DNA from: Candidatus Omnitrophota bacterium
GTDB taxonomy: Bacteria > Omnitrophota > Gorgyraeia > Zapsychrales > Zapsychraceae
DNA length: 5,236 bases
Assembly: GCA_016217585.1 (NCBI GenBank)
Contig: JACRHQ010000029.1
Location: forward strand, 1-5,236
Direction of reading: 5' to 3'
Positions 1 through 4,944 of the stretch are shown piece after piece (positions within the stretch are counted from its first letter, which is position 1; each line of letters starts with the position of its first letter). Below the pieces are notes generated by a model. It did no database searches and was not told the origin of the DNA. It saw nothing but the letters and a program-made list of their open reading frames with translations. Position numbers and translations under genes: made by a program.

Positions 1-66
1 AACGTCTTTGATGTACCAAGGATCTTGAATATTAAGAGCGAGTTCAAACAATTGTTGGGTAAGCAT
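1..66 (-). CDS. ISL3-family transposase, N-terminal fragment cut by window edge
   Basis: Reading the minus strand from the CAT at 64–66 gives 22 codons that begin MLTQQLFELAL and end PWYIKDV, then leave the window. This matches the usual start of ISL3-family (DDE) transposases: a short helix with 'QLFELAL', then a conserved 'PW-V/I-K' step just before the zinc-binding region. The start is supported by a strong Shine-Dalgarno sequence at 71–78 (AGGAGGAG on the minus strand), 4 to 5 bases before the ATG. The protein would bind the element's inverted repeats and catalyse its movement. The catalytic DDE residues lie outside the window, so I cannot say whether the gene is intact. It diverges from the GIY-YIG gene, with 44 bases between the two starts. 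The family call rests on only 22 residues. Confidence 0.72.
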   Translation of the reverse strand, partial: MLTQQLFELALNIQDPWYIKDV

Positions 67-70
67 CAGT

Positions 71-78
71 CTCCTCCT
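71..78 (-). promoter_or_regulatory. Ribosome binding site of the ISL3 transposase
   Basis: On the minus strand this reads AGGAGGAG, a near-perfect Shine-Dalgarno sequence 4 to 5 bases before the transposase ATG. It fixes the start codon of the partial gene at 64–66 and is far stronger than anything in front of the divergent GIY-YIG gene. Confidence 0.7.
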
Positions 79-110
79 GGTTGATTTGGTTTCCAGGATT
101 ATAGCTGATT

Positions 111-485
111 ATGATTACCCATTCAAAATTTCAAAGAGCGGGAATTTATTTGCTCTATGATGGGAGAGAAGTCATCTATGTGGGGCGTGCAACTGAACGA
201 CCATTGGGGCGACGACTTTATGAGCATACTCTCGACCGTTTTTCATCTCGGTGGGATCGTTTTTCTTGGTTTGGACTTCTTCCCATATCAGATAAAGGAA
301 TTTTAGGAAAGTCTCCAGAATCCTATGACGCAATAAAGGTCATTCCTGCGGTGGAAGCCATTTTGATCGAAGCGCTGGAACCTCGTCAGAATCGGAAACG
401 AGGAGATGACCTTTCCACTGTGGAATATATTCAAAAAGAAGACTCGGAGATCAAAAAGAAAAAGATTAAGCAATTGCTTGATTAG
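111..485 (+). CDS. GIY-YIG nuclease-domain protein, possibly 5'-truncated
   Basis: This is a 124-aa protein with the GIY-YIG fold of single-domain endonucleases. Visible motifs are GIY at residues 11–13, the second strand IYVG at 22–25, and candidate catalytic arginines at R34/R35 followed by H39. A candidate metal-binding glutamate is E82 in the helix VEAILIEAL, and N94 lies in PRQNRKRGD. The lysine-rich tail (about 109–120) may contact nucleic acid. The family cuts DNA, but this member's target is unknown; it could belong to an element, to defence or to repair. An in-frame TAG at 102–104 means the start cannot lie much further upstream. The only ribosome-binding candidate is a weak AGGA at 95–98. 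The GIY motif begins just 10 residues in, beside a divergent ISL3 transposase, so the original N-terminus may have been lost. The gene is AT-richer than the core genes downstream, which suggests acquisition by transfer. Confidence 0.82.
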   Translation: MITHSKFQRAGIYLLYDGREVIYVGRATERPLGRRLYEHTLDRFSSRWDRFSWFGLLPISDKGILGKSPESYDAIKVIPAVEAILIEALEPRQNRKRGDDLSTVEYIQKEDSEIKKKKIKQLLD

Positions 486-501
486 AGCAGTGGAGGCGTT
501 A

Positions 502-530
502 CTGGCCGTGCCAGGCTATTAAATTTTTGA
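502..530 (+). terminator. Weak possible terminator after the GIY-YIG gene
   Basis: A 5-bp stem CTGGC/GCCAG with loop CGT (502–514) is followed, seven bases later, by TTAAATTTTT. The stem is short and the T-run is displaced, so this is only a weak candidate for ending transcription of the nuclease gene. Confidence 0.25.
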
Positions 531-552
531 TTACGCAAATTAATAAGAGGAG

Positions 553-580
553 ATCCCGATTCGCCTGTGGCGAACGGGAT
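553..580. repeat. Short GC-rich palindrome (REP-like hairpin)
   Basis: The arms ATCCCG + TTCGCC (553–558, 560–565) and GGCGAA + CGGGAT (569–574, 575–580) pair over 12 bp, with one bulged A at 559 and a 3-base loop TGT. No T-run follows, so it is not a typical intrinsic terminator. It could be a dispersed palindromic repeat or an mRNA-stabilising hairpin at the 3' end of the nuclease transcript. It directly abuts the larger fold-back element that starts at 580. Confidence 0.55.
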
Positions 581-684
581 AAATTCGGGCAAATAACTTA
601 CGTTCATCCTTCGATTTCCCTCAGGATGAACCCTGAGCAAAGTCGAATGGGTTCACTTCGTTCCGTAAGTTATGCCCTCATTTA
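580..684. repeat. Fold-back (MITE-like) element with inner REP-like hairpin
   Basis: The outer arms 580–602 and 664–684 are inverted copies. They share TAAAT, GGGC and the 10-bp core ATAACTTACG/CGTAAGTTAT, interrupted by a 2-base mismatch and a 2-base bulge. Inside, 607–650 forms a second imperfect hairpin: CTCAGG (620–625) pairs with CCTGAG (632–637) around the loop ATGAAC, and TTCGA (610–614) pairs with TCGAA (643–647). The inner sequence (CCTTCGA...CTCAGGATGAAC...CCTGAGC...TCGAA) resembles dispersed palindromic repeats that I recall from many bacterial genomes; that resemblance is from memory. There is no coding capacity. The size and terminal inverted arms suit a non-autonomous mobile element. 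The right arm contains the ATG of the mini-ORF at 672–713, and the element ends exactly where the MnmA-like homology begins. Confidence 0.6.
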
Positions 685-713
685 AAGTTTTCGTCGCGAT
701 GAGCGGCAGATGA
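672..713 (+). pseudogene. 13-codon ORF echoing the MnmA N-terminus (relic or leader)
   Basis: This ORF encodes MPSFKVFVAMSGR followed by TGA. Residues 5–12 (KVFVAMSG) are identical to residues 12–19 of the MnmA encoded just downstream, which lead into its PP-loop. The underlying bases (684–707 against 743–766) agree at only 17 of 24 positions, and every difference is synonymous. That points to a diverged homologue under protein-level selection rather than a recent tandem copy. Its stop codon TGA (711–713) overlaps the ATG at 710–712 in an ATGA arrangement, as in translationally coupled genes. It may be the remnant of a displaced mnmA, a leader peptide, or an assembly join between two strains. 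No clear ribosome binding site precedes it. Confidence 0.55.
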
Positions 714-1837
714 TCAAAGTTATGATAAATAAGAAAAACAAAAAGGTATTTGTCGCCATGTCGGGCGGGGTGGATTCGTCGGTCGTCGCCGGGATGATGA
801 AGGAGGCGGGGCATGAGGTCGTGGGCGTGACGATGTGCTTTAGCATCAACCACCCCGGCAGCCGGAAGCCCTCGTGCTGCGGGGTCGACGGCATTCAGGA
901 CGCCCGGCGCGCGGCGCAGATCCTCGGGATCCCGCACTACGTGCTGGATTTTGCCAAGGACATTGACGAACATATTATTGAAGATTTCACCAACGAATAT
1001 TTGAGCGGCCGCACGCCGACTCCGTGTGTGCGCTGTAACCAGTATCTGAAGTTCGGAACGTTGTACCAAAAAGTGAAATCGCTCGGCGCCGACTGTTTTG
1101 CCACGGGCCATTACGGCCGCATCGAATACAATGAAGCCGCGGGCCGGTTTGAGCTTAAGAAGGCCAAAGACCTCAAGAAAGACCAGTCGTATTTTCTCTA
1201 CAGTATCCCTAAGGAAACCCTGCCGTCGGTCCTGTTCCCCTTGGGAGGCCTCACCAAAAGTGAAGTCCGCGACCTGGCGCGCAAATATAAGCTCAACACC
1301 GCCGAGAAGCCGGAGAGCCAGGACATCTGCTTTGTCCCTGACGCGGGATACAAGAAGTTTTTGGAGGACCGCGTGGGCAGCCGCATTTTCCAAGCAGGGG
1401 ACTTTATAGACCAGGACGGCAAGGTCGTGGGCCAACACAAAGGCATCGCGCATTACACCATCGGCCAGCGGGACAAATTGGGTATCGCTCTGGGGCATCC
1501 GGTGTACGTGTACAAGATCGACAAGGAGACCAACACGGTTCACGTCGGGCCGGAATCCTGCCTGTATTCGACGGGATTTTACGCCGGACAATTTAACCCC
1601 GTCAGCATGGAAATCCCCAAAGAAAAAATGGAAGTCAGCGCGCGTATCCGTTATAATGCTCCGGAAACAGCGGCCCATTTGACGCATCTTGATGAGGGGA
1701 GAGTCCTCGTGGAATTCGCCGCGCCCCAGAAGTCCGTCACGCCGGGACAGTCGGCAGTGTTTTATAAAGGTGACGTTGTTCTGGGAGGCGCCGTTATCGA
1801 CGAGCCGATTGCATTGAATTTAGCAGCGTTCCGGTGA
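710..1837 (+). CDS. mnmA: tRNA-specific 2-thiouridylase MnmA
   Basis: MnmA adenylates uridine 34 in the anticodons of tRNA-Lys, -Glu and -Gln and replaces its 2-oxygen with sulfur, in the cytoplasm. The 375-aa length is normal. The N-terminal PP-loop ATPase motif SGGVDSS is at residues 18–24, and CCGVDGIQDARRAAQILGIP follows at 56–75. A CxxC pair is at C106/C109 in TPTPCVRCN, DQSYFLY at 158–164, and the second active-site cysteine is C207 in SQDICF. A C-terminal beta-barrel (about 300–365) ends with VVLGGAVI. E. coli has DxxC where this protein has CxxC, so this is the three-cysteine type described as iron-sulfur dependent in Thermus; cluster binding here is inference. The start is uncertain: ATG 710 overlaps the upstream mini-ORF stop, ATG 722 gives MINKKNKKVFVAMSGG, and neither has a clear Shine-Dalgarno. 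Four antisense ORFs here are shadows. Confidence 0.96.
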   Translation: MIKVMINKKNKKVFVAMSGGVDSSVVAGMMKEAGHEVVGVTMCFSINHPGSRKPSCCGVDGIQDARRAAQILGIPHYVLDFAKDIDEHIIEDFTNEYLSGRTPTPCVRCNQYLKFGTLYQKVKSLGADCFATGHYGRIEYNEAAGRFELKKAKDLKKDQSYFLYSIPKETLPSVLFPLGGLTKSEVRDLARKYKLNTAEKPESQDICFVPDAGYKKFLEDRVGSRIFQAGDFIDQDGKVVGQHKGIAHYTIGQRDKLGIALGHPVYVYKIDKETNTVHVGPESCLYSTGFYAGQFNPVSMEIPKEKMEVSARIRYNAPETAAHLTHLDEGRVLVEFAAPQKSVTPGQSAVFYKGDVVLGGAVIDEPIALNLAAFR

Positions 1838-1889
1838 TCTGGAAATCCGGTTATCCGGATACCCGGATTTCCCAGTCCCGGATCACCGG
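1831..1889. repeat. Nested palindrome spanning the mnmA stop codon
   Basis: Outer arms CCGGTGATC (1831–1839) and GATCACCGG (1881–1889) are perfect inverted copies. Inside them, GGAAATCCGG (1841–1850) and CCGGATTTCC (1863–1872) are another perfect 10-bp pair, and the loop between holds the palindrome TATCCGGATA (1852–1861). The outer left arm overlaps the mnmA TGA at 1835–1837. CCGGAT-type units recur at 1855, 1863 and 1895. There is no T-run, so it is a poor intrinsic terminator. It could be a palindromic repeat insertion, an RNA-stabilising or attenuating hairpin between mnmA and pgi, or a Rho-independent pause site. Confidence 0.6.
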
Positions 1890-1916
1890 TTGCCCGGATA
1901 TCCTGCAGAGGTTATT

Positions 1917-1928
1917 GGAGAATAAGGA
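1917..1928 (+). promoter_or_regulatory. Ribosome binding site region of pgi
   Basis: GGAG at 1917–1920 lies 11 bases before the pgi ATG and AAGGA at 1924–1928 lies 3 bases before it. Each is slightly off the ideal distance, but together they support the start at 1932. Confidence 0.45.
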
Positions 1929-1931
1929 ACA

Positions 1932-3206
1932 ATGGACATTCAACTAGACCGCGCCAACCTTAAAGGTTACGTCAGCGAAAAAGATTACAAGGCTTTGCTG
2001 CCGGCCATCCAGAAGGCCCATAATGACCTGGAGAACAAGACGGGGAAAGGCGCCGCCTTTACCGGCTGGCTCGATCTGCCGTCGCGCATGGAAGACAGTT
2101 TTCTGGACGAACTCGTTGAGTTCGGCAAGGAGGTCAGGGAAAATTCCGATTGTTTGATGAGCATCGGCATCGGCGGGTCTTACGTCGGAATCCACGCGAC
2201 TCTGGAATTCCTGATCGCGGAACAAAAACTTCCCGTCCATTTCGCCGGCCAGGACTTGAGCTCCAACTACCTCTATTATCTGCTCAAAGGCCTCGAGAAC
2301 AAAAGAATCACCGTGGTCGTGATCTCAAAATCCGGCACCACCGCCGAGCCCGCCTTGGCGTTTCGTATCATCAAAAAATTTATGCAGGAGCAGTATTCCG
2401 CCGAGGAACTGAAGAAGCGGATTATCTGCATCACCGACCCTCGCGAGGGCGCTTTGCGCGCCATCGCGCGCAAGGCCGGCTACCGGATGTTCCCCATCGA
2501 CCCGGATATCGGCGGGAGGTTTTCGGTCCTGACCGCGGCGGGACTGGTGCCGCTGGCCATCGCCGGCATCGATATCAAGAGATTGATTGAGGGGGCGCGC
2601 GCCGCCCAGCGCTATTGCTCGCGGATGGACATGGAGGCCAACATCGCCTATCAGTACGCGGCCGCCCGGTTTTTGCTTTATAAACAGGGAAAGACCATTG
2701 AGGTACTGTCGACCTTTTATCAGCGTCTGGCGCTGGTGGAAGAATGGTGGAAACAGCTTTTCGGGGAAAGCGAGGGCAAAGACGGCAAGGGGCTTTTCCC
2801 GACGTCCTTGAGTTTTACGACGGACCTCCATTCGATGGGACAACTGATCCAGGAAGGCCGGCGCAACATGTTCGAGACGTTTTTATTGATCGACCAGCCC
2901 GGGCACGGCGTGACCGTCCCCGAGGACAAGGATAACCTCGACAACTTTAATTGTGTGGCCGGCAAAGACCTCGATCACGTCAACAAGCAGGCCTGCCGGG
3001 CGACGGCCGCGGCCCATTATGAAGGCGGCGTGCCCAACATGACCATCACCGTCCCGCGCTTCGACGCGTATTCCCTCGGACAGTTATTCTATTTCTTTGA
3101 AAAGGCCGTGGCCATCAAAGGGTATCTTTTGGGGGTCAACCCCTTTGACCAGCCCGGGGTGGAAGCGTATAAAAAGAAAATGTTTGAGCTGTTGGGCAGA
3201 AAGTAA
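1932..3206 (+). CDS. pgi: Glucose-6-phosphate isomerase
   Basis: Pgi interconverts glucose-6-phosphate and fructose-6-phosphate in the cytoplasm, linking glycolysis, gluconeogenesis and the sugar-phosphate pools. At 424 aa it belongs to the short bacterial form, like the Bacillus enzymes (about 450 aa), not the 550-aa E. coli form. Visible motifs in order are GIGGSY (79–84), the phosphate-binding loop SKSGTT (132–137), signature DIGGRFSVLTAAGL (192–205) and ESEGK (279–283). E279 is the expected catalytic base. H362 in AHYEGGVPN is the probable ring-opening histidine. The second family signature, ending FDQPGVEAYK (405–414), carries the conserved lysine K414. All expected residues are present, so it should be active. 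The gene starts 94 bases after mnmA, past a palindrome. Its TAA shares one base with the next ATG (TAATG), indicating co-transcription and coupling with the anchored protein downstream. Confidence 0.97.
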   Translation: MDIQLDRANLKGYVSEKDYKALLPAIQKAHNDLENKTGKGAAFTGWLDLPSRMEDSFLDELVEFGKEVRENSDCLMSIGIGGSYVGIHATLEFLIAEQKLPVHFAGQDLSSNYLYYLLKGLENKRITVVVISKSGTTAEPALAFRIIKKFMQEQYSAEELKKRIICITDPREGALRAIARKAGYRMFPIDPDIGGRFSVLTAAGLVPLAIAGIDIKRLIEGARAAQRYCSRMDMEANIAYQYAAARFLLYKQGKTIEVLSTFYQRLALVEEWWKQLFGESEGKDGKGLFPTSLSFTTDLHSMGQLIQEGRRNMFETFLLIDQPGHGVTVPEDKDNLDNFNCVAGKDLDHVNKQACRATAAAHYEGGVPNMTITVPRFDAYSLGQLFYFFEKAVAIKGYLLGVNPFDQPGVEAYKKKMFELLGRK

Positions 3207-3652
3207 TGACTAAAAATTTTAAGAAAATTTTCGGGGGGATTTTTTTGTTGTGGCTTATCCTTGTCATCTTCGCGGCCGCTTTCTATTGGCCGCAGATCAA
3301 GGAGTCGTTTTCGGCGTTGACGGGGAGACGGGAGGCGGGTGTCTCTGTCGCGTCGGCAGTGTCGGCCGCCCGTCCGGGCGCGGCCGGTAGTATTCTTGCG
3401 GGAGGGAATCCCAAGGAAGGCTTCCTTTGGGTTGACCCCCAAAGGGAGCCTATCGGACAATATATTGTGACGCTGGGCGAAGCCCACGGCGCGTTTCCCG
3501 GAAAGAATCTGATGGTCTACGACGGGAACGATGAACTGGGAGAGGTCACCGTCGAGCGGGCGCTGGAGACGGTCTCCTACGTGCGTCCGGCCAAGGCGTC
3601 CGTGGATCTCTCGCAAAATCCAGGCGGGTATTACCGCGTGGTGATGAAGTAA
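3206..3652 (+). CDS. Uncharacterised membrane-anchored protein (148 aa)
   Basis: I do not recognise this protein. A lysine-bearing N-terminus (MTKNFKK) is followed by one strongly hydrophobic segment at about residues 9–27 ([19 protein letters not shown]), an uncleaved signal anchor or transmembrane helix. Residues 30–70 are a low-complexity Ala/Gly/Ser/Arg linker. A compact, probably beta-rich domain runs from about 72 to 148, with [19 protein letters not shown] at 99–117 and GGYYRVVMK at the end. The turn pattern 'G..L.VYDG...GEV.VE' recalls small SH3-like beta barrels of envelope proteins, but that is only resemblance. By the positive-inside rule the C-terminal domain should face outward. 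The gene starts inside the pgi stop codon and ends 19 bases before tatA, so it is embedded in the operon. A link to Tat export is possible but unproven. Confidence 0.85.
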   Translation: MTKNFKKIFGGIFLLWLILVIFAAAFYWPQIKESFSALTGRREAGVSVASAVSAARPGAAGSILAGGNPKEGFLWVDPQREPIGQYIVTLGEAHGAFPGKNLMVYDGNDELGEVTVERALETVSYVRPAKASVDLSQNPGGYYRVVMK

Positions 3653-3657
3653 GAAAA

Positions 3658-3664
3658 GGGAGGG
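3658..3664 (+). promoter_or_regulatory. Ribosome binding site deciding the tatA start
   Basis: GGGAGGG at 3658–3664 is the clearest Shine-Dalgarno of the core operon. It sits only 1 to 2 bases before the ATG at 3666 but 7 to 8 bases before the in-frame ATG at 3672. The second ATG is therefore the likelier start. Confidence 0.6.
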
Positions 3665-3671
3665 TATGGGT

Positions 3672-3866
3672 ATGGGGCAGATCGGCATGCCGGAGATTAT
3701 TGTCATTGCGGTGGTGGTCCTTATCCTGTTTGGCGCCAAAAGGCTCCCGGAGATCGGCAGCTCTCTGGGCAAGGCCATCCGGGAATTCAAAAAGGCCAGC
3801 CGGGGAGATGGGGACGGGGGAAAAGATTCCGCCGGGCACAAAGACCATGACGCGAAACCCGAATGA
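3672..3866 (+). CDS. tatA: Twin-arginine translocase subunit TatA
   Basis: TatA forms the oligomeric pore-like component that lets folded proteins carrying twin-arginine signals cross the cytoplasmic membrane. From ATG 3672 it is 64 aa; an ATG two codons earlier (3666) is in frame but too close to the ribosome binding site. A short N-terminal transmembrane helix (about residues 7–20, [14 protein letters not shown]) is followed by the hinge FG (20–21). The amphipathic helix [20 protein letters not shown] (22–41) carries the conserved pattern FGxxxLPxxGxxLGxxIxxF. The charged tail (42–64, Gly/Asp/Lys/His-rich) is variable in the family. The residue before the helix region is Gln3, not Glu as in typical TatB, which fits TatA. 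The 3' end overlaps tatC by 20 bases, so the two are translated from one mRNA. It could also be called TatA/E. Confidence 0.94.
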   Translation: MGQIGMPEIIVIAVVVLILFGAKRLPEIGSSLGKAIREFKKASRGDGDGGKDSAGHKDHDAKPE

Positions 3867-4551
3867 CCTTTCCTTCCTCGAGCATTTCGATGAATTGCGT
3901 TCCAGGCTGATCAAATCCCTGATCGCCGTCGCGGTCGCCGCCTGCCTGTTCTATCCCTTCGTTGACCCGGTGCTCGCGTTCCTCATCCGGCCCGTGGGCC
4001 GGGTCGTTTTCACCTCGCCCGCCGACGCCTTCGCGGCGCGGTTCATGCTGGTCGTCTGGGGCGGCGTCATCCTCGCCCTGCCCGTTGTCCTTTACCAGTT
4101 CTGGCGCTTCGTGTCCGCGGCGCTTAAAGAGCACGAACGCAAATACGTTTCTTTCTTCGCCCCGTTTTCTCTGGTGTTGTTTTTTGCCGGGGGCGCGTTC
4201 GGTTACTTCGTGATGATCCCCGTCGGGATGAAGTTCCTCCTGGGGTTCGCCACGGACTTCATGGTGCCGATGATCACGGTGCAGAACTACCTGTCGTTTG
4301 TGACCACGCTGGTCCTCGCCTTCGGGGTCACGTTTGAACTCCCCCTGGTCCTGATGTTCCTGGCGAAGATCGGCATCGTGACGCCGGCTTTTCTGGCGCA
4401 GAAACGAAGGCACGCCATCGTCATTATCCTGATCGTCAGCGCGGTCATCACGCCGCCGGACGCCGTTTCGCAGATGATCATGGCCCTGCCTCTGGTGGTA
4501 TTGTACGAACTGGGGATCATTGTTTCACGATTCGTCCAGCGTCCCGCATAA
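3847..4551 (+). CDS. tatC: Twin-arginine translocase subunit TatC
   Basis: TatC is the six-helix membrane receptor that binds twin-arginine signal peptides and recruits TatA. The chosen ATG gives 234 aa, typical for the family. Conserved points are [13 protein letters not shown] (10–22) at the cytoplasmic N-terminus, [11 protein letters not shown] (56–66) in the first outer loop, and [20 protein letters not shown] (79–98) with the signal-binding glutamate E97. [13 protein letters not shown] (113–125) and VTFELP (161–166) follow, the latter with a conserved membrane glutamate, E164. TPPDAVSQ (202–209) precedes the last helix. The open frame extends upstream to 3700, but that extension is a shadow of tatA. 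ATG 3847 puts the FLEH motif at the usual distance. There is no Shine-Dalgarno before it and it overlaps tatA by 20 bases, so its translation probably depends on tatA. No tatB is seen nearby. Confidence 0.96.
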   Translation: MTRNPNDLSFLEHFDELRSRLIKSLIAVAVAACLFYPFVDPVLAFLIRPVGRVVFTSPADAFAARFMLVVWGGVILALPVVLYQFWRFVSAALKEHERKYVSFFAPFSLVLFFAGGAFGYFVMIPVGMKFLLGFATDFMVPMITVQNYLSFVTTLVLAFGVTFELPLVLMFLAKIGIVTPAFLAQKRRHAIVIILIVSAVITPPDAVSQMIMALPLVVLYELGIIVSRFVQRPA

Positions 4552-4570
4552 TTTTTTTTATCAGGCCCCC

Positions 4571-4598
4571 TTGGTTTGTCTGGATTATGTGCTATACT
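4571..4598 (+). promoter_or_regulatory. Sigma-70-like promoter with extended -10
   Basis: A -35 element TTGGTT (4571–4576), a 16-bp spacer, and a -10 TATACT (4593–4598) preceded by TGC (4590–4592), an extended -10 motif. Transcription would start near 4605, about 54 bases before the ATG of the 67-aa protein. It lies right after the tatC stop and an eight-T run, so it gives the small gene its own transcript. Confidence 0.6.
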
Positions 4599-4643
4599 TA
4601 TTCCGGTTAAACAGATTTCGGCCAATTCTCCCCCGCCCAACGT

Positions 4644-4650
4644 AAAGGAG
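4644..4650 (+). promoter_or_regulatory. Strong ribosome binding site of the 67-aa protein
   Basis: AAAGGAG ends 8 bases before the ATG at 4659. With the extended -10 promoter upstream it suggests efficient expression of the small gene. Confidence 0.7.
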
Positions 4651-4658
4651 ACCTTGTC

Positions 4659-4862
4659 ATGACCATCGAACAGCTCAGGGAACTCTTGAAGGACAAACGC
4701 GTCACCGAGGAAATCAACAGACATTTGTGGATTGAGAGCCAGAAGGCCGGTCATTCCATCGGCCTCGAGAGGGCGACGGACGAATGGCTGCGGCTGTACG
4801 CGACGGAATGGATGAGGTACCACGAACCACGGAAGTATCAGAAGCTCAAGGGCAAATATTGA
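4659..4862 (+). CDS. Uncharacterised small cytoplasmic protein (67 aa)
   Basis: I do not recognise a named family. The 67-aa protein is highly charged and looks entirely helical. MTIEQLRELLKDKRVTEEINRHLWIESQKAG forms one or two amphipathic helices (about 2–31). A second helix has regularly spaced tryptophans and tyrosines (W43, Y47, W51, Y54) in ATDEWLRLYATEWMRYH, and the tail is basic (EPRKYQKLKGKY). There is no signal peptide, membrane segment or cysteine. It could be a small nucleic-acid or protein-binding factor; that is inference from composition only. It is a well-defined single-gene unit: extended -10 promoter, AAAGGAG 8 bases before the ATG, and a strong terminator 38 bases after the stop. 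Such complete signals make it very likely to be a real, well-expressed gene. Confidence 0.85.
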   Translation: MTIEQLRELLKDKRVTEEINRHLWIESQKAGHSIGLERATDEWLRLYATEWMRYHEPRKYQKLKGKY

Positions 4863-4899
4863 CAGAGAGGTTAAGGTAAGGTGATCTGCGAAGGGAGAT

Positions 4900-4934
4900 A
4901 AGGCCCCCCTGGAATTTTCAGGGGGGCCTTTGTA
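4900..4934 (+). terminator. Strong intrinsic terminator after the 67-aa gene
   Basis: A perfect 12-bp stem, AAGGCCCCCCTG (4900–4911) and CAGGGGGGCCTT (4919–4930), encloses a 7-base loop GAATTTT and runs into TTTGT. The stem is very GC-rich; the T-run is short (three T then GT). It closes the small-gene transcript and lies only 14 bases before the hemW ATG, so it may also limit or regulate read-through into hemW. Confidence 0.8.
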
Positions 4935-4944
4935 TGCGTGAATT

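Noticed and set aside
653..1687. Long minus-strand ORF (344 codons) opposite mnmA
   Set aside because: It lies wholly antisense to a gene with all MnmA motifs; its translation is His/Arg/Val-rich with no recognisable domain. It is a GC-driven shadow.
2325..2843. Minus-strand ORF of 172 codons opposite pgi
   Set aside because: Antisense to a complete Pgi with both family signatures; the composition is that of a reverse-complement shadow.
3089..3841. Minus-strand ORF of 250 codons crossing the pgi end, the anchored protein and tatA
   Set aside because: It spans three well-supported plus-strand genes and their boundaries, with no motif or ribosome site of its own.
3700..3846. Upstream extension of the tatC frame by 49 codons
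   Set aside because: This part overlaps tatA in another frame and is not like TatC; the FLEH motif is correctly placed from ATG 3847.
3787..4413. Minus-strand ORF (208 codons) opposite tatC, rich in His, Glu, Asp and Arg
   Set aside because: A highly charged antisense product is what hydrophobic tatC codons give when read backwards.
4551..4560. Eight-T run right after the tatC stop as a terminator
   Set aside because: No stable GC-rich stem ends directly before it; the best pairing (CTGG 4510–4513 with CCAG 4536–4539) is short and too far away.
4563..4908. AGGCCCCC repeated at 4563–4570 and 4901–4908, flanking the 67-aa gene
   Set aside because: Eight low-complexity bases in GC-rich DNA are easily chance; the first copy lies upstream of the predicted transcript start, so it cannot pair with the terminator in that RNA.
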